DNA of 64,000 bases from NCBI GenBank assembly GCA_030427255.1, contig JAUHWY010000003.1, positions 124,001-188,000 of the forward strand, written 5' to 3'. Position numbers and translations under genes: made by a program. The stretch comes from Bacteroidia bacterium. GTDB taxonomy: Bacteria > Bacteroidota > Bacteroidia > CAIKAF01. Positions within the stretch are counted from its first letter, which is position 1. Every line of letters starts with the position of its first letter. This document shows, piece by piece, positions 1 to 8,121 of this stretch. The notes under the pieces are model-generated. The model searched no databases, was not told where the DNA came from, and was given only the letters and a program-made list of their open reading frames with translations.

Positions 1-932
1 ATGGCCTCACGCAGAACTTCTATTGGAAAGTCAGGAACGTCCATTCTTTTAAAGGCACTCGTGTCCTTTGATAGGGGCAATACTTTCTTCAGCCATTCTT
101 CAACTTGGTCAGGAAGTAGGACTAAGGCATCGGAAAAGTCTTTAGGTTCAATTCTTTGGTTGCCATAAGTTACATGGGCTTTTAAAACCGCACTCTTGAA
201 TTTTGCTCGCGGGTTCTTACCAAAAAGTAAGATTCCAAAACCTGTGGGAACAAACTTTTTCTTTTCCTTATTCCACTCCATGGCTCCAAAATCTGCCAAG
301 TATTCCAAGAAGGCTTCCTCGGTGGGCTTAAAATCAAGATTAGACTCCTTGATAAACTTCTGTAACGCCTGTTCTGAAAATTTACTGCTATCGTAATTCT
401 CAATGGGTAACTCAATGGGTGTTCGTAAATCTTCCTCTTCGCTATCTCTTTTTCTTTCTAAAGCTTGTTTTAAAAAGGCTTTGTTTTCGTATTCTATGAT
501 ATGCTGAAATTCACGATCAAACATTTTTACTTCAACACCATGATTTTCGAGATGTTTGATTCCTTTGCCATCTACAGTTGGGTCCCTGTCTTCAATACCG
601 ACAAAAACTTTTTTGATTCGCGCATTTGTAGTTCTGCGGCAACATGGAACTTTAGGTGGATTTCTTTGCACACAAGGTTCAAGCGTGGTAAAAAGGGTAC
701 AACCTTCTAAATTCTCATTAGGCAACTTTCTTTCCAGAAGGGTGTATTCAGCATGGTCTCCTTCTCTTAGTTCCCCACGAAATGCAGTTTCAATTCTACC
801 ATCAGGAAAAAGCAACACTGCACCCACCTTGGGTGGCACCTTGCCATCAGGTCTCGGCTCGTTGACGCTCCTATTCATTACGTCTATGGCCAGTTGCATG
901 AGTTCTTTATCGGTGTATTTCTTTTTTGCCAT
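1..932 (-). CDS. RibD-type deaminase fused to RecG-like C-terminal region (partial)
   Basis: The gene starts at the ATG complementary to 930-932 and runs off the left edge; 310 codons are visible. Residues 1-155 resemble the zinc-dependent deaminase domain of RibD: HAE at 60-62, TTLEPC ending at C87, then CC at 97-98, followed by a GIEDRDP segment and DGKGI. The C87-to-C97 spacing fits RibD-like deaminases (EPC...PPC) better than the C-x2-C of cytidine deaminases. After a charged linker (about 156-185), residues 186-310 resemble the region of RecG-like/AlbA_2 ATP-binding proteins that precedes their GHKL-type ATPase fold (TGFGILLFGKNP, then FPIEVLREA). No reductase domain is seen, so riboflavin synthesis is unlikely. 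It lies downstream of, and in the same direction as, two restriction-type genes, which makes a defence or nucleotide-modifying role an inference. Substrate unknown. Confidence 0.8.
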   Translation of the reverse strand, partial: MAKKKYTDKELMQLAIDVMNRSVNEPRPDGKVPPKVGAVLLFPDGRIETAFRGELREGDHAEYTLLERKLPNENLEGCTLFTTLEPCVQRNPPKVPCCRRTTNARIKKVFVGIEDRDPTVDGKGIKHLENHGVEVKMFDREFQHIIEYENKAFLKQALERKRDSEEEDLRTPIELPIENYDSSKFSEQALQKFIKESNLDFKPTEEAFLEYLADFGAMEWNKEKKKFVPTGFGILLFGKNPRAKFKSAVLKAHVTYGNQRIEPKDFSDALVLLPDQVEEWLKKVLPLSKDTSAFKRMDVPDFPIEVLREA

Positions 933-1438
933 AAACTACTTTTTAATCCTCAATCTCCTCACTTGCCTCCTCTGCCTCCTCAAAATATGCAATGGAACTT
1001 AATCTTTTTTGTCGTATTACTTTGTTCTAATTTTCTATTTTCTGTAAAAACGCTTATCGGATTTCGAATGTCAAATTTATTGTTTTTTGGTAATGTCTGA
1101 AAAAATGTGTAGGAGGTTTTCTTATGTAAGCTATTCAAATATAAGAAATTAGATTACTGAGATAGTTGACGCGCACAGTAGATTTAACATCCTTATATAC
1201 AGTTGACTGCACTTCCTTTCTGGGTATTCTGTCAATACTACCAGCCCTCTGCTGAAAATGCCCCTCATTATGGATTCCCCCAATGTTGCGCGGAACCTTT
1301 AAGGTTGAGAACTTTGGGTTTGTTGAATGTTTTCTACGTATTTAGGGTTGAAGATACTTGATTGGCTGATTGGTTGGGGAAATAGGGATGGAGAATTGTT
1401 ATAGAATTGAGGTTGAACGCCATACCCTTTAACTCCGT
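933..1438. other. Intergenic spacer, 506 bp
   Basis: AT-rich DNA between the nuclease stop and the deaminase-fusion start. A purine-rich stretch on the minus strand (about 945-980) precedes the deaminase start. I see no convincing open frame, terminator or RNA gene. The length suggests that the deaminase fusion may have its own promoter rather than being co-transcribed with the nuclease. Confidence 0.5.
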
Positions 1439-2209
1439 CTACTTAAACAACCTCTCCTCAATTTGCTTGAGGTTTTTGTTTACAAAGAACATATCGGGCT
1501 CGTGTTTAATTGCTCGTACCCGTATCTCGAAATTTGGGTCTTCCACTTTTTGGTTGTCAAAAAGTATTAGCCCAATACCAAATTGCCTGCACAAGGTGTC
1601 TAGCCTAGTTATGTCTTCAATTTGTGAATTCTTTGGAACTACAATATAAGATTTGTGGGAAAAGATTCGATAAGCACAGGCTTGGCCAAAGGCAGTGATT
1701 AACCCGTTTGTGTCGGTTTTTATTTCGCCGACTATGATTTCTGTGGGAAAGGGGATAATGTCGCTTCTTTTGGATTCCCGTAAACCAATCACATCCGGTG
1801 TACCCCATTTGTCCTTAAAAATATTCCCACCCAAACCAATGGCTTTGGTGCACTCTTCCAAATCATTAACCAACCAATCGGCAAAGGGCTTGTAAAAATC
1901 CTCCTCCTTAATCGCCTTTGTTGTAGTTGCCTTTCTTTGTGTGGGCGTTGGCTGCTCATCGGGCTGCGCATCAACGTTCTCTTTAAAGCTTATTAGCCTA
2001 AAAATGCCTCTGTCCGGCTTGTATACTTTGTCGGGATAGGTCGCTTCTAAATCCCAGGTTGCACCGCTTATGGTATTCGGCTTAAAGGAAGCATTTACCT
2101 TCAAAATTTCCCTTCTCAAATCGGAATACCGAATACCTTCCGGGCGTTGAGCCAATGTTTCCAAAGCTATTTGTCGAATTTGTTCGGTAATGGAAAGATG
2201 CTTCGCCAT
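1439..2209 (-). CDS. Winged-helix plus PD-(D/E)XK nuclease-like protein
   Basis: 256 residues. Residues 5-75 look like a winged helix-turn-helix of the HARE-HTH/restriction-associated kind (SITEQIRQIALETL, then RYSDLRREI and a GIFRLI wing). After a linker (76-100), residues 103-225 form a PD-(D/E)XK-like nuclease core: TPD at 138-139, E162-I-K164, and a following Q176-x3-Y180 pair typical of this fold. It starts one base after the stop of the upstream type IIG gene, so the two are almost certainly co-transcribed and probably translationally coupled. A role as a second nuclease or DNA-reading partner of that enzyme is inferred. It could instead be a solitary conserved protein that happens to sit here. 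Confidence 0.75.
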   Translation of the reverse strand: MAKHLSITEQIRQIALETLAQRPEGIRYSDLRREILKVNASFKPNTISGATWDLEATYPDKVYKPDRGIFRLISFKENVDAQPDEQPTPTQRKATTTKAIKEEDFYKPFADWLVNDLEECTKAIGLGGNIFKDKWGTPDVIGLRESKRSDIIPFPTEIIVGEIKTDTNGLITAFGQACAYRIFSHKSYIVVPKNSQIEDITRLDTLCRQFGIGLILFDNQKVEDPNFEIRVRAIKHEPDMFFVNKNLKQIEERLFK

Positions 2210-2210
2210 T

Positions 2211-5200
2211 CTAATTGCTTATAGAGTTTTCTATGGTTTCAATTTCTTCATCCTTTAGGCCATAAAATTGATAAATCATTTGGTCAACTTCTCTTTCTAA
2301 TTCATAAGTGGACGTTTGGGGATTTTGGCCTTTTATCGTCAGAATCTCATTTACTTTATCCTTGAAGGGTGTTTCATCGTTTACTTCCTTCACAGGAATC
2401 GTTTCAAGTATGAATTTTTTAACCTCCTTAGAATTTCCTTGAAGCTCGGGGAACGCCTCTGCAAAGCAAAAATGAAAGACCTTGGAGTTTAAAAAGGCTA
2501 AAAGGTAATAAAGGTTCTCCCCAGATAGAATAAAGCACTTATCGTTTAAGAAATTACCATCCCTGTCAAGGGTAAAGGGCAAAAATTTTGTCATATTAGG
2601 ATATATGATTTTAGGTTTCTCGAAATCCTCCCAATAGGCAATTGAATCTTGGGTCTCAAACCATTCACCCTGCGTTTTCTTTCTGGTTTTTTCTTTAATA
2701 CCGGCAACATTTGTAAAAACTTCTCCTGTCTGTTTCAGTTTTGGTAAATACGCCTCTAGGTGCCGTTTAATAGCAGGATAAGATTCAATATCTAAATTAA
2801 GGCTAGGAAATGTTCCAATTAAAAAAAGCCCTGAATTCTCAAAGTAATATTTATGTACGTCTCTGCCTCTAAGCAATGGTTTAATAATTTCCGCACTATT
2901 TGGGTCCGCTTTAATAAGGTTCTCCCTTGCTTTTGAATCAATCACAAAAGCTTCATTTAAACCTGTTAGAATCCCTCTGTTTATTTTGATGTTCCAATCG
3001 CTAAGTGGCTTTCCTTGTGCTTCAATCTTTTCTTTAATTGAATTAGCTTCAGGATTCAAAATTATCCATGAGGATTCGGGGAACTTTGCCATTAAGGTGT
3101 GGTTCTGGCTCACTTCTTTAGCCAAGTTAAAAAGCTTAGCCTGTTCGTTTCGGGTAAACCGAATTGCTTTTATGGGTTTTGACTCGCCATGTTTCTTGCT
3201 AAATGAAACTATGGACGTTAAAACTGTAGCACTTTCAAAAATTTCGCAATCGGACAGGTCTATTACCTCCAACAACTGCGTCTCTTCGTTAAAGTAAGTC
3301 CTAAGCGATTGACCATAATTTGTTCGCATCCAAGCACTACCTGTAATAAAGCATAGTATTCCTCTCTGATGTAAAATTTGGTTACCAAGCTCATAAAATA
3401 ACGCATACAAGTCACCCATACTTGAGTAGGTCTTGAAATTTAAGCGTTGGAGTTGCTTGGACGTTTCCCTAATACTTTGGAGTTGTACGTATGGAGGATT
3501 ACCAATCACCACATCAAATCCAACAAAATCTCCCTCATCATTCAGCACTTCGGGAAATTCAAAGCGCCATTCAAAGGCATGCTCAAAAACCTTATTTGCT
3601 TTAATGGCCTCAATTTCAGCTTCCAGCTTTTTGGTTTGGTCGCTTAGCTTCTTCGCCTTTTTGTCCCAAGCGGCTTTCTCTTTTTTGCTCATTTCAAACA
3701 GCCGCTGTTGTTGCGACATTTCAAATAGGTCCGCAGACAACTTGTGAAGCCTTTTAACCTTAGGGTCGTTCTGGGTTATTTCGCTTCGGAAATCCGATTT
3801 AATGTCCTCTATTAACCGTTCCATTTCCCTTTTCTGCTCCTTGCTTTCTGCATCGCGGTAAGTGGAAACGGCCAACCGGTAAGCATCAATGGACCACTGA
3901 CTTTTCCTTAAGGCTTGTTTCAAGTCCGCTTCTAAGCCAAAGCGGCTAACCAGAGAGTTTCCACACTTAATATTGATGTCAATATTGGGTAAGGTTTCCA
4001 GCTCGGTGGCGTTCTTGTAATAGGCATTTTTCAACAGTTCAATCCACAAACGCAAGCGGCAAATTTTTACCGAATTCGGATTGATGTCCACACCAAATAA
4101 GCAGTTCTCAATAATGGTTTGCTTCTCGTGAAATAGGGTTTCTTGTATACGTTGGCTTTCCTTATTCTTGGGATTGTACTCGAATAGCTCTCCTTCCTCA
4201 TCGGCTACAATAAGTTCGTCGTTTACGACCTCTACCTGATACTCTTTCAGGCGTTTGCCGTTTCGGTCTTGGAGGATTCTTAAATCATGCTTCACGGCAA
4301 TGATTTCATTAAGGGCAGACACTAAAAAGTGCCCTGAGCCGACGGCCGGATCGCAAATTTTTAAACTGTTTACAATCTCGTTGGCTTCTTTGGCATCCTC
4401 TATCTTATTGTACACGGCATCCAAATCATTGCATTGCCAGTGCTTGATCTCATTGAACTTCTGAACCACTGCCTTGCGGATGGTCTCCCGGCACATATAC
4501 ATAGTAATGAAGCCCGGGGTAAAGAATGAGCCGTCTTTGTAGCCATTGATTTTCTCGAAAATCAGGCCAAGAACCGAAGCGTTGATGAGGGATTTGTTCT
4601 CCTCTTGAATTTCCTCTGAACCTTCGCTGCTGAAATCGTAGGCATTCAGAAATTCAAATAAATACTCCAGGGTACTTAGACTGCCCGTCCTTTTCTTGCC
4701 GGTTTGGTCCTTCAAAACGGTAGAGGAAAGGATTGGAATCTTTTTGTCGTCCTTAAGGTTGCTTATGAAAATTGTTTCCTGCTCAATTTCGGTCGGGTCA
4801 AAGAGCGAAGAATTCAGGTAAGGTACTTTCTCAAAAATCCGACTTACGTCTTCGTTCCTGTCCATTTGCCTTTTTGCCAGTACCTGAAAAAACAAGCTAT
4901 TTAGGTCATCATAGCTTTTAATCTTGTTAAGATTCAAAAAGGAATAGGAGCCATCGCCCTTGTGGTAGGTAATGAGTTGGGCTTCCAACAACTTTAGGAA
5001 CAAAATTCGATTGATCCAAGTGATGGAAAGTTCCAAGGCGACATTGAATAGTCTTTCTTGTTGGGTACTACCAAAACGGCCGGGCTTATCCAAACGACTG
5101 ATTTTGTCCAAACTGTCCAACTGAATGATGGCGTCTTCAAGAATGGTTCCGCTGTGTCGTTCGCCCGGCTTGTTGCGCTCAATCAGTTTTTTGCTTCCTG

Positions 5201-5996
5201 CTTTGGTTTCGGTAAGTCCTATGATATGCAACAACTCGGAATAAAAGCGCTTATCCAGACTGTTGCTATCGTTGGTAAATGGAAGTTTTAAAAGATGCTC
5301 CGGAGAGAGTACCTTAAAGAGCGCGATTAACTTATTATCGTCTCCTTTATCCTCACTCCTAAGTGGTTTTTGGTATTCCTGCAGGTTAAAGTGGGTAGGC
5401 TTAATTTCAGCCTGTATTTCTGCAATAAATGGCTCAGCAATTTGCTTGTAGAAAAAGTCGGTCTTGGTGTCGGCCAAGCGTCCATTTTCAAAGTCCTTAA
5501 ATTGCTCAACCAGTTTTCTATTTTGGGCGAATAGTCTATCAAAGTCAACCGCGTCAAAAATGAACCATTCATTGATATTGGTTACCACCAAATGCCTTAT
5601 TTCAAGGTTCTTGTGGGTAATTCGTTCTCGTAAATAATACAATACCAGTTCCTGAAAAGCCTTGGTGTTCAGCTTTTCCGTGGTGACCATTTCTGAGGTA
5701 TTGGTTGGTTTTTTGGCTTCAATTAGTACACCAACCGTGCTACTTGGCTTATCGCCATTATGGATAACCAAATCGTTTCGCCCTTTGGTATTGATGAAAT
5801 GCTTAGGGTCGTAATAGGTCTTCTTAAGAAAATCAATGACCAAGTTTTTATGAAACTCCTCGGATTCCGTTTCATTTATCCCATCGAGCAATTGGATAAG
5901 GTTGGTCTTGAAACCTTCGATATCAGTCCGGTTGGGCTTTACTTTTAAAAAGGCTTTATTTAGGGCCTGTCTCGGATTCAAGGGTTCTGACCTCAT
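2211..5996 (-). CDS. Type IIG restriction-modification enzyme (Eco57I-like)
   Basis: 1261 residues, a one-polypeptide restriction enzyme and adenine methyltransferase. The N-terminal domain has a PD-(D/E)XK signature (ND75, then E93-A-K95). The methyltransferase core carries motif I DPAVGSGHF near residue 548 and motif IV NPPY near 833; the long charged stretch between them (about 700-810) is helical and coiled-coil-like. The C-terminal 300 residues resemble the TaqI/Eco57I target-recognition region (LRGRDVHKYY, then a GENLYYLLAFLNS segment). Known members methylate adenine and cut at a distance from the recognition site. It is the first gene of a minus-strand block with the winged-helix nuclease immediately after it. 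No frameshift is seen, so the enzyme appears intact. The recognition sequence cannot be read from the protein by eye. Confidence 0.92.
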   Translation of the reverse strand: MRSEPLNPRQALNKAFLKVKPNRTDIEGFKTNLIQLLDGINETESEEFHKNLVIDFLKKTYYDPKHFINTKGRNDLVIHNGDKPSSTVGVLIEAKKPTNTSEMVTTEKLNTKAFQELVLYYLRERITHKNLEIRHLVVTNINEWFIFDAVDFDRLFAQNRKLVEQFKDFENGRLADTKTDFFYKQIAEPFIAEIQAEIKPTHFNLQEYQKPLRSEDKGDDNKLIALFKVLSPEHLLKLPFTNDSNSLDKRFYSELLHIIGLTETKAGSKKLIERNKPGERHSGTILEDAIIQLDSLDKISRLDKPGRFGSTQQERLFNVALELSITWINRILFLKLLEAQLITYHKGDGSYSFLNLNKIKSYDDLNSLFFQVLAKRQMDRNEDVSRIFEKVPYLNSSLFDPTEIEQETIFISNLKDDKKIPILSSTVLKDQTGKKRTGSLSTLEYLFEFLNAYDFSSEGSEEIQEENKSLINASVLGLIFEKINGYKDGSFFTPGFITMYMCRETIRKAVVQKFNEIKHWQCNDLDAVYNKIEDAKEANEIVNSLKICDPAVGSGHFLVSALNEIIAVKHDLRILQDRNGKRLKEYQVEVVNDELIVADEEGELFEYNPKNKESQRIQETLFHEKQTIIENCLFGVDINPNSVKICRLRLWIELLKNAYYKNATELETLPNIDINIKCGNSLVSRFGLEADLKQALRKSQWSIDAYRLAVSTYRDAESKEQKREMERLIEDIKSDFRSEITQNDPKVKRLHKLSADLFEMSQQQRLFEMSKKEKAAWDKKAKKLSDQTKKLEAEIEAIKANKVFEHAFEWRFEFPEVLNDEGDFVGFDVVIGNPPYVQLQSIRETSKQLQRLNFKTYSSMGDLYALFYELGNQILHQRGILCFITGSAWMRTNYGQSLRTYFNEETQLLEVIDLSDCEIFESATVLTSIVSFSKKHGESKPIKAIRFTRNEQAKLFNLAKEVSQNHTLMAKFPESSWIILNPEANSIKEKIEAQGKPLSDWNIKINRGILTGLNEAFVIDSKARENLIKADPNSAEIIKPLLRGRDVHKYYFENSGLFLIGTFPSLNLDIESYPAIKRHLEAYLPKLKQTGEVFTNVAGIKEKTRKKTQGEWFETQDSIAYWEDFEKPKIIYPNMTKFLPFTLDRDGNFLNDKCFILSGENLYYLLAFLNSKVFHFCFAEAFPELQGNSKEVKKFILETIPVKEVNDETPFKDKVNEILTIKGQNPQTSTYELEREVDQMIYQFYGLKDEEIETIENSISN

Positions 5997-6181
5997 GGAT
6001 AGTAGACTTTCTTTTGGGTCGGTTAAATTACTCTTTTCTGTGGATTTTGTTGTCCGGTTTTAGCCGCCCACTAGAGTCTTTCCTCCCACTTCATTCTCAT
6101 TCTCCTTCTCATTCTGCAATTGCCCTCCTGCACAACACAATTCACTGTTTAAAAAGATGCACTTATTCTATTTTTTTACCG

Positions 6182-6203
6182 GAGACGCAAAATGTTGCGT
6201 CTC
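6182..6203. repeat. Palindrome with 9-bp arms (GAGACGCAA...TTGCGTCTC)
   Basis: Perfect 9-bp inverted repeat around a 4-base loop, preceded by TTACCG and followed by TAGC. A near copy occurs at 6477-6498 with the same flanks. Its GAGAC...GTCTC ends match those of the hairpin array at 43.5 kb. Confidence 0.85.
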
Positions 6204-6238
6204 TAGCCCCCCTTCCAACACAATTCACTGCCTAAAAT

Positions 6239-6440
6239 GACCCTCGAACTCCCCATTTTTGCTAGTGAACTGCCTCGAAAGACCCTCGAACTCCTCTTTT
6301 TTGCTAGTGAACTGCCGCGAAAGACCCTCGAACTCCACTTTTTTGCTAGTGAACTGCCTCAAAAGCCCCTCGAACTGCCATTTTTTGCCAGTGAACTGCC
6401 TCAAAAGACCCTCGAATTGCCTTTTCACACCCCCGAGGGG
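6239..6440. repeat. 42-bp tandem repeat, nearly five copies
   Basis: Units begin at 6239, 6281, 6323, 6365 and 6407, an exact 42-bp period; the fifth is incomplete. The period is a whole number of codons, so several frames stay open: on the minus strand the 14-residue unit is approximately RQFTSKKxEFEGLS, and on the plus strand FASELPxKxLEL. Differences between units fall at one short variable patch (near CTCCCCA / CTCCTCT / CTCCACT). The array lies between the divergent type IIG and cystathionine beta-synthase genes. The first unit grades into a dispersed motif (CAATTCACTGCCTAAAA) that also occurs near 6125 and 58590. I regard the open frames as by-products of the repeat rather than a real gene. 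Confidence 0.9.
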
Positions 6441-6476
6441 GTATGGGGCTACCCCCTCCTCCCCCTCCCGTTACCG

Positions 6477-6498
6477 GAGAAGCAACATGTTGCGTCTC
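6477..6498. repeat. Second GAGA..TCTC palindrome
   Basis: 22-bp inverted repeat with one mismatched pair, a diverged copy of the palindrome at 6182-6203, again preceded by TTACCG and followed by TAGC. A separate small G/C hairpin (CCCCCGAGGGGG) lies just before it near 6430. Confidence 0.8.
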
Positions 6499-6512
6499 TA
6501 GCATTCCAAAAA

Positions 6513-6716
6513 CAGCAAAGAATGGCCCCCCGGCCGGGCAAAGGGCCGGCCGAAGGCTTTGGCTACGGGTGGCGCAGCTGAGGATGCGTAGCTTTGCGGA
6601 GCAACCGGAAGCCCGCCAACCGAGCCAAAGCCTAGGCCGACCGGAGCCGGGGCCGGTTAGAATACAGAATTGCTTATCGGAGCCGGGGCCCGCCCTACAC
6701 GCCTTGGCTCAGGCCG
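6513..6716. repeat. GC-rich hairpin element E1
   Basis: Very GC-rich spacer DNA. GGCTTTGGCT near 6558 pairs perfectly with AGCCAAAGCC near 6622, extended by GGCC/GGCC and GGGTGGCG/CGCCAACC-type pairing, so the segment can form one long arm. It is a diverged member of the family of GC-rich elements found throughout this window; the edge motif shared by E2 and E4-E8 was not found here. Confidence 0.65.
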
Positions 6717-6762
6717 GAAATATCCCTAACTTCGCAGCTTAAGCAATAGGCACAATAGTTTT

Positions 6763-8121
6763 ATGTGGGCAAAAGATATTCTAGAAACCATAGGCAACAC
6801 GCCTTTGGTGCAACTAAATAAAGTGGTAGAAGGGGTGTCGGCCACCGTTTTGGCCAAGGTAGAAACCTTTAATCCGGGCAACTCCATTAAGGACCGCATG
6901 GCCCTTAAAATGATTGAGGACGCCGAAGCCAACGGTCGGCTAAAACCGGGTGGAACCATTATTGAAGGCACCTCCGGAAATACCGGAATGGGGCTGGCGA
7001 TTGCAGCCATCATTAAAGGTTACCGCTGCATTTTTACTACCACCGACAAACAGTCGCAGGAAAAAATTGATGCGCTTCGGGCGCTGGGTGCCGAAGTAAT
7101 TGTGTGCCCAACCAATGTAGATCCGGAAGACCCTAGGTCTTACTATTCGGTGTCCTCTCGTTTGGAAAAAGAAGTGCCTAACTCCTGGAAACCAAACCAG
7201 TACGACAACCTAAGCAACAGTCAGGCGCACTACCAATCCACCGGTCCGGAAATTTGGGAACAAAGCGAAGGCAAAATCACGCATTTGGTAGTGGGCGTGG
7301 GTACCGGTGGCACCATTTCGGGTACGGCCAAATACCTTAAGGAGAAGAACCCAAACATTAAAGTTTGGGGCGTTGACTCTTACGGTTCCATTTTTAAAAA
7401 ATACCACGAAACCGGCATTTTCGATAAGGAGGAGATATACCCTTACATTACCGAGGGCATTGGCGAGGATTTTTTGCCAAAGAACGTAGACTTTAGCTTG
7501 ATTGACCATTTTGAGAAGGTCACCGACCGGGATGCCGCCATTTGGACCCGCGAAATTGCTCGGAAAGACGGTATTTTTGTGGGTAATTCGGCAGGCGCTG
7601 CCGTGGCAGCCATTCATCAGCTCAAAAAAGAGCTGAAGCCGGAAGATGTGGTTGTGGTAATTTTTCACGACCACGGCATCCGATATTTGGGCAAAATGTT
7701 CAACGACGCATGGATGCGCGACCGCGGCTTTTTGGACAGAAAACAAACGACCCTAAGGGAACTCATTTTGAATAAAACCATTCAAAAAGCCATATCGGTG
7801 GAAGCCGGCACCTGCGCTTCAGAGGTGTTTAATCTGCTAAGCGAAAATGGCTTGTCTCAAGTACCGGTGATGGAAGGAAGTCGGCAAGTTGGTTCCATTA
7901 CGGACAGCTTGCTGTATGCTGCCTTGGTAAAAGACCCCAGCCTATGCGACAAACCGGTAAGCACCATAATGGGTCAGCCCTTCCCTTTTATGGAAGAAGA
8001 CGATGAAATTCAAGAAGTCGCTGCCAAAATAAACCGTGAAACCCATGCGGTGTTGGTTAAAGATGCCATGGGCACCACTTATATTATGACCCGTACCGAT
8101 ATTCTGAACGCTTTGATTTAA
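6763..8121 (+). CDS. Cystathionine beta-synthase
   Basis: 452 residues. A PLP-dependent fold-type II enzyme that condenses serine (or O-acetylserine) with homocysteine in transsulfuration. Visible: PLP lysine K43 in NSIKDRMA, the substrate loop GTSGNTGMGLA (about 69-79), the phosphate-binding GVGTGGTISG (about 180), and a pair of CBS domains over residues 330-452 that may sense an adenosyl ligand. There is no N-terminal haem-binding domain. The stop overlaps the ATG of the next gene by one base (TAATG), so the two are coupled. A plain cysteine synthase would lack the C-terminal CBS pair, so beta-synthase is preferred. Confidence 0.93.
   Translation: MWAKDILETIGNTPLVQLNKVVEGVSATVLAKVETFNPGNSIKDRMALKMIEDAEANGRLKPGGTIIEGTSGNTGMGLAIAAIIKGYRCIFTTTDKQSQEKIDALRALGAEVIVCPTNVDPEDPRSYYSVSSRLEKEVPNSWKPNQYDNLSNSQAHYQSTGPEIWEQSEGKITHLVVGVGTGGTISGTAKYLKEKNPNIKVWGVDSYGSIFKKYHETGIFDKEEIYPYITEGIGEDFLPKNVDFSLIDHFEKVTDRDAAIWTREIARKDGIFVGNSAGAAVAAIHQLKKELKPEDVVVVIFHDHGIRYLGKMFNDAWMRDRGFLDRKQTTLRELILNKTIQKAISVEAGTCASEVFNLLSENGLSQVPVMEGSRQVGSITDSLLYAALVKDPSLCDKPVSTIMGQPFPFMEEDDEIQEVAAKINRETHAVLVKDAMGTTYIMTRTDILNALI

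Noticed and set aside
1-932. Riboflavin-synthesis RibD
   Set aside because: Deaminase domain fits, but the C-terminal part is not a reductase and there are no rib genes nearby.
6225-6428. 67-residue protein with 14-residue repeats (minus strand)
   Set aside because: Frames are open on both strands because the period is 42 bp; no promoter or signal supports translation.
6443-6742. 99-residue plus-strand frame over element E1
   Set aside because: Proline/arginine-rich GC-rich repeat sequence; no homologous pattern; overlaps hairpin arms.
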